Of a DNA stretch of 64,000 nt, positions 27,168-35,957 are shown piece by piece. Position 1 is the first letter of the stretch, and every line of letters starts with the position of its first letter. The notes below the pieces were generated by a model. That model did no database searches, was not told the DNA's origin, and worked only from the letters and a program-made list of their open reading frames with translations. The translations under genes were made by a program, and so were the position numbers. This DNA comes from Stutzerimonas stutzeri (GTDB lineage: Bacteria; Pseudomonadota; Gammaproteobacteria; Pseudomonadales; Pseudomonadaceae): contig NZ_CP139348.1 of the NCBI RefSeq assembly GCF_038561965.1, forward strand, positions 124,001-188,000, written 5' to 3'.

Positions 27168-28231
27168 GGATTTTCTCCTGCATGCAATTCAGCGGCGGCG
27201 CGCTTGAGCAGTGTCTTTACCGGCGCGGCAAGGCCGAGGCGCGGCGGGGTGGCGAGGTTATACCAGAGCCAGTCGGCCTCGGCCACGGCGTCGGGCGCGG
27301 ACTTGACCCTGATCAGCCAGGGCTCGATGGCCAGCTGGAAGTGGCTGAAGGTGTGGGTCAGCCCTGGCAGCTCACGGCGTTCCTCCAGCTGCAGGGCGTG
27401 ACGCTCGGCCAGCGGATCGAGCGCGGCGAGGTCGTCCAGTTCAGGCAGGCTCCATAGCCCGCCCCACAGGCCGGTAGACGGGCGCCGGTAAAGCAGGATG
27501 GCGCCGTCGCGATTGGCCAGCAGTGGCATTAGCGTGCGCTTCTGCGGCAGCGCCTTGCGCGGCTTGGGCACTGGGAACTCGGTTTCGCGCCCCAGCAGGT
27601 GGGCACGGCAGCCAACCTTGAGCGGGCAGAGCAGGCAGCTTGGCCGGCTGCGGGTGCACAGCGTCGCGCCGAGATCCATCATCGCCTGGGTGTAATGATT
27701 GACGCGCTGCTGCGGGGTGAAGCGCTCGGCTACCTCCCACAGCTGGCGAGCGACTTTCGGCTCGCCGGGATAGCCATCCTGGGCGACGTAGCGGGCCAGC
27801 ACGCGCTTGACGTTGCCGTCGAGGATCGGCGCGCGCAGGCCCAGACTGATGCTGGCGATGGCGCCCGCTGTGGAGCGACCTATGCCAGGAAATTCGGCAA
27901 GCTGGTCGACATTCGCCGGGAATATGCCGCGGTGCTCGGCAACGATGAGCTTCGCGGTCTTGTGCAGATTGCGTGCGCGACTGTAGTAGCCGAGGCCGGT
28001 CCACAGGTGCAGCACTTCATCTTCCTCGGCGATGGCGAGCGCCTCGACGCTGGGCAGCGCCTCCATGAAGCGGTCGAAGTAACCGAGCACGGTGCTGACC
28101 TGAGTCTGCTGCAGCATGATCTCCGACACCCAGACCCGGTACGGCGTGATGTTCTGCTGCCAGGGCAGATCCTTGCGGCCGTGACGGTCGAACCAGTCGA
28201 GGACCGCCGCGCCGAATTGCTCCGGACTCAT
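27164..28231 (-). CDS. mutY: Adenine DNA glycosylase MutY
   Basis: MutY removes adenine mispaired with 8-oxoguanine. The 355-aa protein has catalytic Glu37 in SEIMLQQTQV, the helix-hairpin-helix with FPGIGRSTAGAI (115-126), Asp138 in ILDGNVKRVLARY, and a [4Fe-4S] cluster loop with Cys192, 199, 202 and 208 (C-x6-C-x2-C-x5-C). A NUDIX-like C-terminal domain follows (LLYRRPSTGLWGGLWSLPEL). The start ATG at 28231 overlaps the asmA stop. The frame is open upstream, but only as a shadow of asmA. Confidence 0.97.
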   Translation of the reverse strand: MSPEQFGAAVLDWFDRHGRKDLPWQQNITPYRVWVSEIMLQQTQVSTVLGYFDRFMEALPSVEALAIAEEDEVLHLWTGLGYYSRARNLHKTAKLIVAEHRGIFPANVDQLAEFPGIGRSTAGAIASISLGLRAPILDGNVKRVLARYVAQDGYPGEPKVARQLWEVAERFTPQQRVNHYTQAMMDLGATLCTRSRPSCLLCPLKVGCRAHLLGRETEFPVPKPRKALPQKRTLMPLLANRDGAILLYRRPSTGLWGGLWSLPELDDLAALDPLAERHALQLEERRELPGLTHTFSHFQLAIEPWLIRVKSAPDAVAEADWLWYNLATPPRLGLAAPVKTLLKRAAAELHAGENP

Positions 28232-30453
28232 CGCTTGAACAGGCCCTTGAGCGCGTCCTTGAGTTCCGGGCTGACCTTGTCGCCGAGCTTCTCTTCGATC
28301 TTCTCGTTGAGCTTCTCGCCCGCTAGCCGTGCGGCGACCTTGCCCAGGGCGTCGTTGTCGAAGCGGCAGGCCTTGGCGCCCAACTCCAGCGGGCCACGGC
28401 AGCGCAGCGGCCATTCAATACCGACGTAGCGCTCGTTGACCTGACAGGCCGGGTCCGGCATGGCGCCCTTGTCGCCTTCGATGACGATGCCGACGCGATA
28501 GTCCATGCCCAGCACGCGCAGATCGACGTCGCCGTTGCCGTTGACCGTAAGCCCGGGAATGCTGACCTTGAGGTCGGGGTTGCTGGCGACGCCGTTGCGC
28601 AGGGTCAGGTTGCCCTTGAGTTCGCGGAACGGCGTGTCCTTGCTGCGTGGGTCGCTGGTGAGCGGTTTGCGATTGAGGGTGGCGATGGCCCGGCACAGCT
28701 GCTGCTCGAGGTTGGCATCGACCAGCATGCCGTTATCGATGACGAAGCCGACCTTGCCGTTGAGGTTGTCGATCCAGGCCTTTTCACTGTTGCCCTGGGT
28801 ACGCAGGTCGGCATCCAGGTTCAACAGGCCCTTGACCACCACTTCCTCGCCCTGGCTTTCCAGCAGGCGTTCGACCGGCACGCCATTGAAGCGGTGCTGC
28901 ACCGTCAACAGCGGTTGGGGCGGGCGCACGTCGAGGCTGGCGGAGCCATCCAGGCGACCGCCGTACAACCCGGCGCGCATTTCCTGCAGGGTCAGCAGGC
29001 CGTTGCGGGTGCGTGCCTTGAGGTTGAAGCCGTCCAGCGGGATTTTCATAGCGGTCAGGCTGCCAACGGCCAGGTTGACCTCGGTGTCGAGCTTGCGCAG
29101 CTGGGCCAGCGGCAGCAATGCTGCATCGCTCCAGGCTTGCTGGGTCGGTGCATTGGGCAGGGGCGTGGTGCCGCTGCCGATTGCACTGGCCTGGGTGCTC
29201 TTGACCTCGCTCTTGCGCGCCGCCTCGGCCGCCTGCTCCTTGCTCGGCGGCGGCAGGTAGCGGTCGAGGTTGAGGCGATCGCCCTTGAGGTCGACGCGCA
29301 ACGCCTGGCGGGCGAAGTCGCTGATGGCGAGGCGGCCGGTGAAGGTGCTGTCGTCGAGCTTCAGGGTCAGCTCCTCAAACGCCAGGCTGTTGGCCGTGCC
29401 GCTCAGGCGGCTGACCAGCTCGGCCTTGCTCAGCGTTGCGCCATCGGCCATTGCCGGCAGTTTCTGGCCGGTGCCCTGGAGGAATTCGCGCAGGTTGAAC
29501 TGCGCCACGGTCAGTGCGCCGCTGATCTTCGCTTCCTTGTCCAGATCGCGCGCCTTCAGTTCGCCCAGGCCGCGCAGCTGGTTGGCGGTGAATTTGAGGC
29601 TGTTCCATTCGGCAATCTGTGCGGCGAGGTCGACCAGCAGCTGGCCCTGGGCGCTGAAGGTCAGCGTCTGGCCTTGCAGCGGTTCGCCGGAAGCCTCGCC
29701 GGACAGGCGCATGTCTTCGAACTGGTAGCGCTTGAGCTGGTTGTCGAAGCGCAGCGCGCCCTGCAGTTCGGTACGCGCACGCATGACCGGCTGATTGCTG
29801 CCGAAGAACGCATTGAGCTTGAGCGGAATCGAGCTGCCTTCGCGGATAGCGCCCGTCGTCAGTTCGATGCTCTCGGCGCTGTACTGCTGGCCGGTCTTGG
29901 CGTCGTGGTAGGTGACCCGCGCGTCGCTGACGGTGAGGCTATCGATATCCAGCGTCAGCGGCTTGTTGCGCGAAGCTGGCGCTTCATCGGCCTGTTCGGG
30001 GCTTGGCTCATTGGCCTTCGGGGTTTGCGCGGATTGCTCTGGCTGTTTGGCTGGCTGACCGACGCCCTCCCAATTGCCGCGACCCTTTTCATCACGGTTC
30101 AGCGTCAGGTTGAGGCCGTTCACCTTGATGTCGCTCATCTGCACTTCGCGGCTCAGCAGCGGCATTACCCGCACGGACAGGCCGAGCATGCGCAGGTCGG
30201 CGAAAGGCTGCTCGGGCGTCTGTGCACTGGCTAGGGTGGTTTCGTGCAGCTCCAGACCGAGCCAGGGGAACAGGCTCCAGCCGATGTCGCCTTTGATGTC
30301 CAGTTCGAGGCCGGCCTTGCTGCGTGCCAGCTCGCGAATTTCGTCCTTGTAGTCGTTGGGATCGAACAGGTGGGTCAGGGCGAAGCCTGCCGCCACCAGG
30401 ATCAGCAACAGCCCGAGAAAGACCAGACCCAGGATTTTGCCGAGCGATTTCAT
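28228..30453 (-). CDS. AsmA family protein
   Basis: A 741-aa envelope protein with one N-terminal membrane anchor (MKSLGKILGLVFLGLLLILV) and a long periplasmic part. AsmA-type features are FDPNDYKDEIRELARSKAGL, then GDIGWSLFPWLGLELHE near the N-terminus, and C-terminal repeats (LLNLDADLRTQG, then LRNGVASNPDLKVSIPGL). Such proteins are thought to help move lipids between membranes. It contains a Gln/Pro-rich linker (about 130-165). It is the first gene of asmA-mutY-yggX, as at PA5146-PA5148. Confidence 0.92.
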   Translation of the reverse strand: MKSLGKILGLVFLGLLLILVAAGFALTHLFDPNDYKDEIRELARSKAGLELDIKGDIGWSLFPWLGLELHETTLASAQTPEQPFADLRMLGLSVRVMPLLSREVQMSDIKVNGLNLTLNRDEKGRGNWEGVGQPAKQPEQSAQTPKANEPSPEQADEAPASRNKPLTLDIDSLTVSDARVTYHDAKTGQQYSAESIELTTGAIREGSSIPLKLNAFFGSNQPVMRARTELQGALRFDNQLKRYQFEDMRLSGEASGEPLQGQTLTFSAQGQLLVDLAAQIAEWNSLKFTANQLRGLGELKARDLDKEAKISGALTVAQFNLREFLQGTGQKLPAMADGATLSKAELVSRLSGTANSLAFEELTLKLDDSTFTGRLAISDFARQALRVDLKGDRLNLDRYLPPPSKEQAAEAARKSEVKSTQASAIGSGTTPLPNAPTQQAWSDAALLPLAQLRKLDTEVNLAVGSLTAMKIPLDGFNLKARTRNGLLTLQEMRAGLYGGRLDGSASLDVRPPQPLLTVQHRFNGVPVERLLESQGEEVVVKGLLNLDADLRTQGNSEKAWIDNLNGKVGFVIDNGMLVDANLEQQLCRAIATLNRKPLTSDPRSKDTPFRELKGNLTLRNGVASNPDLKVSIPGLTVNGNGDVDLRVLGMDYRVGIVIEGDKGAMPDPACQVNERYVGIEWPLRCRGPLELGAKACRFDNDALGKVAARLAGEKLNEKIEEKLGDKVSPELKDALKGLFKR

Positions 30454-30623
30454 GGACGAGTCCTTGTAGATGAGCGATCTGAAAAGTGCCGAGTATAGCC
30501 CCGTGCCTGCGCTTGTCGGGAACGCGGTCGGCGTTGGAGTGGCATCGAGGGTGCGGGTTCCGCAGGTGCCCGCGGTACAGGCCGGAGCGTCCTGCTGCGG
30601 GTTCGGGTGACTGCAGGGAGCAG

Positions 30624-30641
30624 GGTGGGCTTTAGCCCACC
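30624..30641. repeat. REP-like hairpin downstream of the PanZ-like gene
   Basis: GGTGGGCT-TT-AGCCCACC is a perfect 8-bp hairpin preceded by CAG. It belongs with the other GGTGG/CCACC hairpins at 38244 and 63776, which suggests a dispersed intergenic repeat. Confidence 0.6.
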
Positions 30642-30649
30642 ATCGAAAC

Positions 30650-31048
30650 CTAGAGCGGATCGAGCGGCAGATGGGTGCGCGCGGCCAGGGCGCTGGCTTC
30701 CAGATGACCGGCGGGGGCTGCGAGGCGCAGCGGCTTGCCGGCTTCGCTGGCCTGGCGCTGGGTTTCTTCCAGTAGCCGGCGGCCGACGCCGCGCTTGCGG
30801 GTGAGTTTGCGTACGCACAGGTGCGAAAGGCGCCAGGCATCGTCGCCGCGCTGCAACAGGGCAGCGCCAAGCAGGCGGTCGTTGAAGCGGCCGGCGATCA
30901 GGCTGCCATCGGCCAGCGCCGCCTCGATCAGCGCTTCGGCACTGGCATAGGGCGTCAGCAGCCACCCGGGCGCATCGGCATAGATTTTCGCCAGGTCGCT
31001 GAGGTCCTGCGAGCTGGGCTGAGTGACAGATTCGACGTAGACGGGCAT
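30650..31048 (-). CDS. PanZ/PanM-like GNAT acetyltransferase-fold protein
   Basis: A 132-aa protein of the GNAT fold. IAGRFNDRLLGAALLQ and LSHLCVRKLTRKRGVGRRLLEE line up well with the corresponding parts of E. coli PanZ, the acetyl-CoA sensor that promotes aspartate decarboxylase (PanD) maturation. The RKRGVG stretch is the acetyl-CoA pyrophosphate-binding loop. The start MPVYVESVTQ at 31048 is preferred over an ATG 12 codons earlier. It lies alone between asmA and the nitrate transporter genes. Whether it acts on PanD here is unknown. Confidence 0.75.
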   Translation of the reverse strand: MPVYVESVTQPSSQDLSDLAKIYADAPGWLLTPYASAEALIEAALADGSLIAGRFNDRLLGAALLQRGDDAWRLSHLCVRKLTRKRGVGRRLLEETQRQASEAGKPLRLAAPAGHLEASALAARTHLPLDPL

Positions 31049-31137
31049 GGCGACCTTGCGACGGCTGAGCAGAAGTGCCGGCAAGGATACGCCGAACCGC
31101 CGTCAGCGCACGAGACGGCGGCGGTTGGCGCGTCCCG

Positions 31138-31920
31138 TCAGTGCAGGCGATGCCGCTCGTGGAGGAAGCTCAGCACCGCACGGCGATAGTGGTTGTACTC
31201 CGGGTCGTCGGCCAGGGCGATGCGGTCGCGCGGGCGCGGCAGCTTCACCTCGAGGATTTCGCCGATGGTTGCCGAGGGGCCGTTGGTCATCATCACGATG
31301 CGATCGGAGAGCAGCACGGCTTCATCGACGTCATGGGTGATCATCATCATGGTGTTGCCCAGGTCTTTCTGGATCTTCATCACCTCGTCCTGCAGGTGCG
31401 CACGGGTGAGTGCATCCAGCGCGCCGAAGGGCTCGTCGAGCAGCAGCACCTTGGGCTTCATCGCCAGCGCGCGGGCGATGCCGACGCGCTGCTTCATGCC
31501 GCCGGAAATTTCCTGCGGATACTTGTTCAGTGCGTGGCTCATGTTCACCAGCGCCAGGTTGTGCTCGATCCACTCGCGCCGTTCGCGCTTGTTCATGCTG
31601 CGCTTGAACAGCTTGTTCACCGCCACCTCGACGTTCTCGTAGACGGTCAGCCAGGGCAGCAGCGAGTGGTTCTGGAACACCATGCTGCGATCCGGGCCCG
31701 GCCCGCGGACTTCCTTGCCGTCGAGGATCACGCCGCCGAGGCTGGGGTCGAGCAGGCCGGCGACGATGTTCAGCACGGTCGACTTGCCGCAACCGGAGTG
31801 ACCGATGATGGAGATGAACTCGCCCTTGGCGATGTTCAGGTTGATGTCCTTGAGCACCTGCGAGGCGAGGTTGCCGCGCACGAAACTCTTGTCCAGATGT
31901 TCGATGGAGAGATAGCTCAT
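31138..31920 (-). CDS. Nitrate ABC transporter ATP-binding protein (NrtD/NasD type)
   Basis: A 260-aa ATPase. Walker A is GHSGCGKST, the signature ISGGMKQRVGIARALAM, Walker B VLLLDEPFGALD, and the H-loop MMITHDVDEAV. The MKQRVGIARAL form and the ending GEILEVKLPRPRDRIAL are typical of the nitrate/taurine transporter ATPases. It is the last gene of nrtA-ntrB-ntrD and lies 11 bases after the permease gene. Confidence 0.92.
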   Translation of the reverse strand: MSYLSIEHLDKSFVRGNLASQVLKDINLNIAKGEFISIIGHSGCGKSTVLNIVAGLLDPSLGGVILDGKEVRGPGPDRSMVFQNHSLLPWLTVYENVEVAVNKLFKRSMNKRERREWIEHNLALVNMSHALNKYPQEISGGMKQRVGIARALAMKPKVLLLDEPFGALDALTRAHLQDEVMKIQKDLGNTMMMITHDVDEAVLLSDRIVMMTNGPSATIGEILEVKLPRPRDRIALADDPEYNHYRRAVLSFLHERHRLH

Positions 31921-31931
31921 GGCGTTGCTCC

Positions 31932-32801
31932 TCAGTTGGCCGGAATGCCGCGGGTGATGCGCTGACCGACGAAGGCCACCAGGCGATCAAGCACGAAGCC
32001 GATCACGCCGATGTAGACGAGCGCGAGGATGATGTCGCTGATGCGCGAGGCGTTCCACGCATCCCAGATGAAGAAGCCGATGCCGACGCCGCCGATGAGC
32101 ATTTCCGCGGCGATGATCGCCAGCCACGACAGACCGACGCCGATGCGTAGGCCGGTGAAGATGTACGGCGCGGCGGCCGGCAGCATGATGATCTTGAAGT
32201 ACTCGAAACCGTTGAGCTGCAGCACCTGGGCGACGTTGCGGTAGTCCTGCGGAATGTTGCGGATGCCCACCGCGGTATTGATGATGATCGGCCAGATCGC
32301 GGTGATGAAGATGACGAACAGCGCTGAGGGGTGGCTGTCCTGGAAGCCCGCCAGCGAGAGCGGCAGCCAGGCCAGCGGCGGCACCGTGCGCAGGACCTGG
32401 AAAATCGGATCGAGGCCGCGCATGGCCCAGTCGGACTGGCCGATCAGCACGCCGAGGCCGACGCCGGCGACCACCGCCAGCAGGTAACCGACCGCAACCC
32501 GCTGCAGGCTGGCCAGCAGCTGCCAGGCCAGGCCCACGTCGTTGCCACCATTGTCGTAGAACGGATCGATGATCAGCTCCCAGGTTTCGGCGACCACCTG
32601 CGAGGGCGGCGGCAGCGCGGCGTCCGCGCCGGAGCAGAGCATTTCCCAGATAATGCCGAGTACCAGCAGGATCACCAGGGGTGGCACCAGCTGCTGCACC
32701 GCATAGCGGCCGCTACGCCGAGCCAGCGTGGCGAGCTGCGAAGGGCGGACGATGGATACCGGCTCGGCGCTGGCGGGCTGCAGTTTGACGTTGGCATTCA
32801 T
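31932..32801 (-). CDS. Nitrate ABC transporter permease (NrtB type)
   Basis: A 289-aa inner-membrane permease. Membrane segments include LVPPLVILLVLGIIWEML and AVGYLLAVVAGVGLGVLIG. The nitrate-permease features are FQVLRTVPPLAWLPLSLAGF, VIFITAIWPIIINTAVGIRN and GVGIGFFIWDAWNASRISDI. It lies 26 bases after nrtA. Confidence 0.93.
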   Translation of the reverse strand: MNANVKLQPASAEPVSIVRPSQLATLARRSGRYAVQQLVPPLVILLVLGIIWEMLCSGADAALPPPSQVVAETWELIIDPFYDNGGNDVGLAWQLLASLQRVAVGYLLAVVAGVGLGVLIGQSDWAMRGLDPIFQVLRTVPPLAWLPLSLAGFQDSHPSALFVIFITAIWPIIINTAVGIRNIPQDYRNVAQVLQLNGFEYFKIIMLPAAAPYIFTGLRIGVGLSWLAIIAAEMLIGGVGIGFFIWDAWNASRISDIILALVYIGVIGFVLDRLVAFVGQRITRGIPAN

Positions 32802-32827
32802 GGGCTTTTCCTCGCGGGTTGCGGTTA

Positions 32828-34159
32828 TCAGGCCATGGCCTTGATGGTCAGGCTGTCCAGATAGGCTTGCGGGTTCTCGGGATCGAACAGCTTGCCGTCG
32901 AAAAATTTCTCGATCCCGCGGGAAGTGGAGGCAGGGATCAGCTCAGCGGGCAGGTTCAGCTCGCCAGCGGCGGCGCGCCAGATGTCCTCGCGGTTGACCT
33001 TGGCGATCAGCGCCTGGCTGTCGAAGTCGGTGGGCAGGTAGCCCCAGCGCTTGTTCTCGGTAAGAAACCAGAGGTCATGGCTCTGGAACGGGTAGGAGGC
33101 GTGGTCGTCCCAGTAGCGCATCTGCTCGGGATGGTTCTCGATGACCTTGCCGGTGCCGTAGGCGAAGTTGCCCTTCATGCGGTCGACGATGTCCTTGTAG
33201 GGCGCGCCGATCCACTTGCGCTGCGAGCAGATCTTCGCCACTTCCTCTTTGTTCTCCGGCTTCTCGCAGAACTGCTGGGCTTCCATGATCGCCATGGTCA
33301 GCGCCTTGGCCGCGTTGGGGTTGGCCGCCACGTAGTCGCTGCGCAGGGCGAAGGCCTTTTCCGGGTGGTTGTGCCACAGCTCGCCGGTGGTGTTGGCGGT
33401 GTAGCCGATCTTCTGGTTGATCAGCTGGGCGTTCCACGGCTCGCAGACGCAGAAGGTATCCATGCTGCCGACCTTCATGTTGGCAACCATCTGCGCCGGC
33501 GGCACGACGATGGTGTTGATATCGGCATTCGGGTCGATGCCACCTGCCGCCAGCCAGTAGCGCATCCACAGGTCATGGGTGCCGCCGGGGAAGGTCATCG
33601 CTGCGCTGACTTTCTTGCCGCTGGCCTTCTTCGCTTCCAGCGCGGCCTTGAATGGGGTGCTGTCGAGGCCGATCTTCAAATCGCGATATTCCTCGCCTAC
33701 CGAAATGCACTGACCGGACAGGTTCAGCCGCGCCAGGATCGACATGGCCACCGGCTGGTTGTTCGGCGTGACGGTGCCGGCGCTGATCAGGTAGGGCATC
33801 GGCGTGAGGATGTGCGCGCCGTCGATGCCGTTCTTCGCCGAGCCGAGCACCAGGTTGTCTCGGGTGGTGCCCCAGGACGATTGCTTGAGCACCTCGACTT
33901 CGGTCATCCCGTACTTGGCGAAGAAGCCCTTCTCGGCGGCGACGAACAGCGGCGCGGCGTCGGTCAGGGCGATAAAGCCGAGCTTGGCCTTGCTGGTTTC
34001 CACGTCTCCGCCCGCCGCCCAGGCGGCCGAACGCGTGCCCAGAGACATGCCGCCGAACAGGGCGACGCCGCTGGCGGCGATGATCGAGTGCTTGAGAAAG
34101 CTGCGGCGCGAGGCCAGCGTGACGCTGCTGGGCTGATCGTTGTTCGGCTTGTCGGTCAT
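32828..34159 (-). CDS. Nitrate ABC transporter substrate-binding protein with Tat signal
   Basis: A 443-aa periplasmic nitrate-binding protein of the NrtA family. The N-terminus has a twin-arginine motif (SRRSFLKHSII at about 18-28), so it should be exported folded by Tat. Family blocks are KLGFIALTDAAPLFVAAEKG, the run GAHILTPMPYLISAG, and FCVCEPWNAQLINQKIG. The start ATG at 34159 follows an 8-base T-run and hairpin that form the 3' end of a regulatory leader. It heads the transporter operon downstream of a NasR-type antiterminator gene. Confidence 0.93.
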   Translation of the reverse strand: MTDKPNNDQPSSVTLASRRSFLKHSIIAASGVALFGGMSLGTRSAAWAAGGDVETSKAKLGFIALTDAAPLFVAAEKGFFAKYGMTEVEVLKQSSWGTTRDNLVLGSAKNGIDGAHILTPMPYLISAGTVTPNNQPVAMSILARLNLSGQCISVGEEYRDLKIGLDSTPFKAALEAKKASGKKVSAAMTFPGGTHDLWMRYWLAAGGIDPNADINTIVVPPAQMVANMKVGSMDTFCVCEPWNAQLINQKIGYTANTTGELWHNHPEKAFALRSDYVAANPNAAKALTMAIMEAQQFCEKPENKEEVAKICSQRKWIGAPYKDIVDRMKGNFAYGTGKVIENHPEQMRYWDDHASYPFQSHDLWFLTENKRWGYLPTDFDSQALIAKVNREDIWRAAAGELNLPAELIPASTSRGIEKFFDGKLFDPENPQAYLDSLTIKAMA

Positions 34160-34179
34160 GGTCCGGTTTCCTTTGGGCG

Positions 34180-34273
34180 AAAAAAAACGGCGCCACACCA
34201 ACCGGCTTGAGCCGGAGAGCGTGGACACCGTTGTCCTGATGATCAGTTGTGAAAGCCGGCATGAACCAGCCTT
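34180..34273 (-). promoter_or_regulatory. ANTAR-type attenuation leader of the nitrate transporter operon
   Basis: Reading on minus, an 8-bp stem AAGGCTGG/CCGGCTTT with a six-base loop (34252-34273) is followed by a short stem GGAC/GTCC with loop AACGGT (34223-34236). That loop has A in position 1 and G in position 4, as in ANTAR target RNA. Its 3' arm overlaps the 5' arm of a long hairpin (34188-34230) that ends in eight T residues (34180-34187), 20 bases before nrtA. Binding of a NasR-like protein to the first pair would block the terminator. The upstream loop (TTCATG) does not fit the A-G rule. Confidence 0.75.
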
Positions 34274-34402
34274 GCAGGAGTCATTGCGAAAGCTGTGCCA
34301 GAAGTGCTCGCGCGGCGGGTGGCATGCCGTTTCGCGACCTCGAATTGGCTGATGGTCACCGGCAAATCAAGCACTTGCATCGGTCATACGCCTAGCTCTG
34401 GT

Positions 34403-34456
34403 GCAACATTGCGACCGATATCGTTGATATTGACCGCGATTGGCGCGCTGCCAATC
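34403..34456 (-). promoter_or_regulatory. Possible sigma54 promoter and dyad upstream of the nitrate leader
   Basis: On minus, GG at 34416-34415 and TTGCA ending near 34403 give a GG-N10-GC spacing. The -12 half is good and the -24 half is weak. A perfect inverted repeat GATTGGC-N5-GCCAATC (34438-34456) lies just upstream. RpoN/NtrC control of nitrate assimilation is known in pseudomonads, but this site is a guess. Confidence 0.35.
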
Positions 34457-34517
34457 GTAGAGGCGGATGCACATTCGAGGGGCAGGCCGGCTGGCAGAGG
34501 GTGATGCGTGCCTGTTT

Positions 34518-35828
34518 TCAGTGCCTGGAGCGCTGGCCCAGGGTGCGGGCCGGGGCGCGCTCGGCGGGCTGTGCCAGTGCCAGCAGGCGCTGGGCGACCT
34601 CCTCCAGGCGCAGGCCCTGATTCATTGCTGCCTGGCGCAGCCAGCTATAGGCCTCGGCCTCGGAGAAGCCCTGCTGGCGCATCAGTTGCTGCTTGGCGCG
34701 CTCCACCTGCTTGCGCTCGTCCAACGCCTGCCGCGCCTCGCGCAGCTCTTCATTGAGGCCCTGCAGGCGCACGCTCTGCGTCAGCAGCAGCTCCAGCGTG
34801 GAGCGCGCCACCATCGCGGTCATGCCGTCCGGCGGTGGCGTGTCGAGATCACTGGCTTGCACGCTGAACAGCTTGGCCTGCTCGGCTGCGGCGTGCATGT
34901 CGGCGATGCCGTCGAGCAGCTTGCGATGGCTCTGCAGGTCCTTGCGGATACGCTCGATGCTGTAGCGGCATTGCAGCAGCAGATCCTGCTCGAGGCGCAT
35001 CTCGACCTGCTTCATCGCGTCGATGCGGTGCGTGTGCAGCTCGAACCAGAGCTCGCAAAGCTGCGCTTCGACCGCCGCGCCCGGGCTGGTTCGGCGCGCG
35101 ATGTCGCGCAGCCGGCATGCCTGGACGTTGATCTCGCTGGCGCACAGCGACTGCCACAGCCCCTGTGCGGAGTCACTGGCGAAACGATTGAACGTGGCGA
35201 AGCAACGCTCCTGGCCTTCGAGCAGGTGTTCCAGGCGCTCCAGCATGTCGGCGCGGAAATAACCGCTGGCGAAGCCAACCACACCGAGCGCGCGCTCCTG
35301 ACCGGCCAGTTCCTTGCCCTGCATGAAATTGAACAGCGCCACCAGGCACCGGGTGATATCCGGATCGGCAGCGGTGTCGGCCGCCTCGAACACCACCGCC
35401 AGCAAGCCACCGATCAGCCGCACCAGCGTCGCCGTGGCGTCCTGCATGCTGATGGCGTGCTCGCGGATGCGCCGCCGCAGCGCGGGCAGCTCGTCGAGGC
35501 TGTGTAGTGCGTAGGCGATGCGGGTGAACAGGCGGGTCTTGTCCGCGCTGCTGACGGCATCCAGGTCGATGCGGTCCAGATCCAGCCGCACGTCGCGCTC
35601 CAGCGCCTCGGCCTCAAGACTGAGCACGTCCAGCTGCTGGCGCTGATGGGCGGCGTTGCCGCTGAGGTAGATGTTCGAGTAGCCGCGCTCCTTCTGCAGT
35701 GCGTGCACCAGCTGGCTGATGCCGGTGACCAGTTCGCAGGTGCGCGCCAGGTCTTCCAGGCCGAGCAGTTCGCTGCGCCGGGACGCCAGCATGAAGCGCA
35801 GGGTCGCAGGCATTTTCCGTCCGTGCAT
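34518..35828 (-). CDS. Nitrate-responsive antiterminator, NIT and ANTAR domains (NasR type)
   Basis: A 436-aa cytoplasmic regulator. The N-terminal part holds a NIT sensor domain (LVHALQKERGYSNIYLSG near residue 40, and repeated helical blocks to about 300). The C-terminal ANTAR domain has REARQALDERKQVERAKQQL followed by EAEAYSWLRQAAMNQGLRL. NasR of Klebsiella senses nitrate through NIT and binds leader RNA through ANTAR to stop termination. The start at 35828 has GGAGG seven bases before it. It lies directly upstream of the nitrate transporter leader. Confidence 0.93.
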   Translation of the reverse strand: MHGRKMPATLRFMLASRRSELLGLEDLARTCELVTGISQLVHALQKERGYSNIYLSGNAAHQRQQLDVLSLEAEALERDVRLDLDRIDLDAVSSADKTRLFTRIAYALHSLDELPALRRRIREHAISMQDATATLVRLIGGLLAVVFEAADTAADPDITRCLVALFNFMQGKELAGQERALGVVGFASGYFRADMLERLEHLLEGQERCFATFNRFASDSAQGLWQSLCASEINVQACRLRDIARRTSPGAAVEAQLCELWFELHTHRIDAMKQVEMRLEQDLLLQCRYSIERIRKDLQSHRKLLDGIADMHAAAEQAKLFSVQASDLDTPPPDGMTAMVARSTLELLLTQSVRLQGLNEELREARQALDERKQVERAKQQLMRQQGFSEAEAYSWLRQAAMNQGLRLEEVAQRLLALAQPAERAPARTLGQRSRH

Positions 35829-35916
35829 GGGCGGCACCTCCGCGGGTAGACGCGCTGGTTCCTGCAAGATGCAGTCCAGCGTGCCCTGCGCGTATCCGCG
35901 CTGCGGCGTTTGCGCC

Positions 35917-35922
35917 TATAAT
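35917..35922 (+). promoter_or_regulatory. Consensus -10 of the his promoter
   Basis: TATAAT lies 36 bases before hisB, in the gap between the divergent nasR-type and hisB genes. The -35 at 17-base spacing is poor (ATCCGC). Confidence 0.55.
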
Positions 35923-35957
35923 GTGCCCCTTTTCGCCCACGATCAGCGGAGCTGTTG

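Noticed and set aside
28894..30234. 446-aa open frame on plus opposite asmA
   Set aside because: Low-complexity shadow of the AsmA coding sequence.
32819..34210. 463-aa open frame on plus opposite the nitrate-binding gene
   Set aside because: Antisense shadow of nrtA; no start signal or motif.
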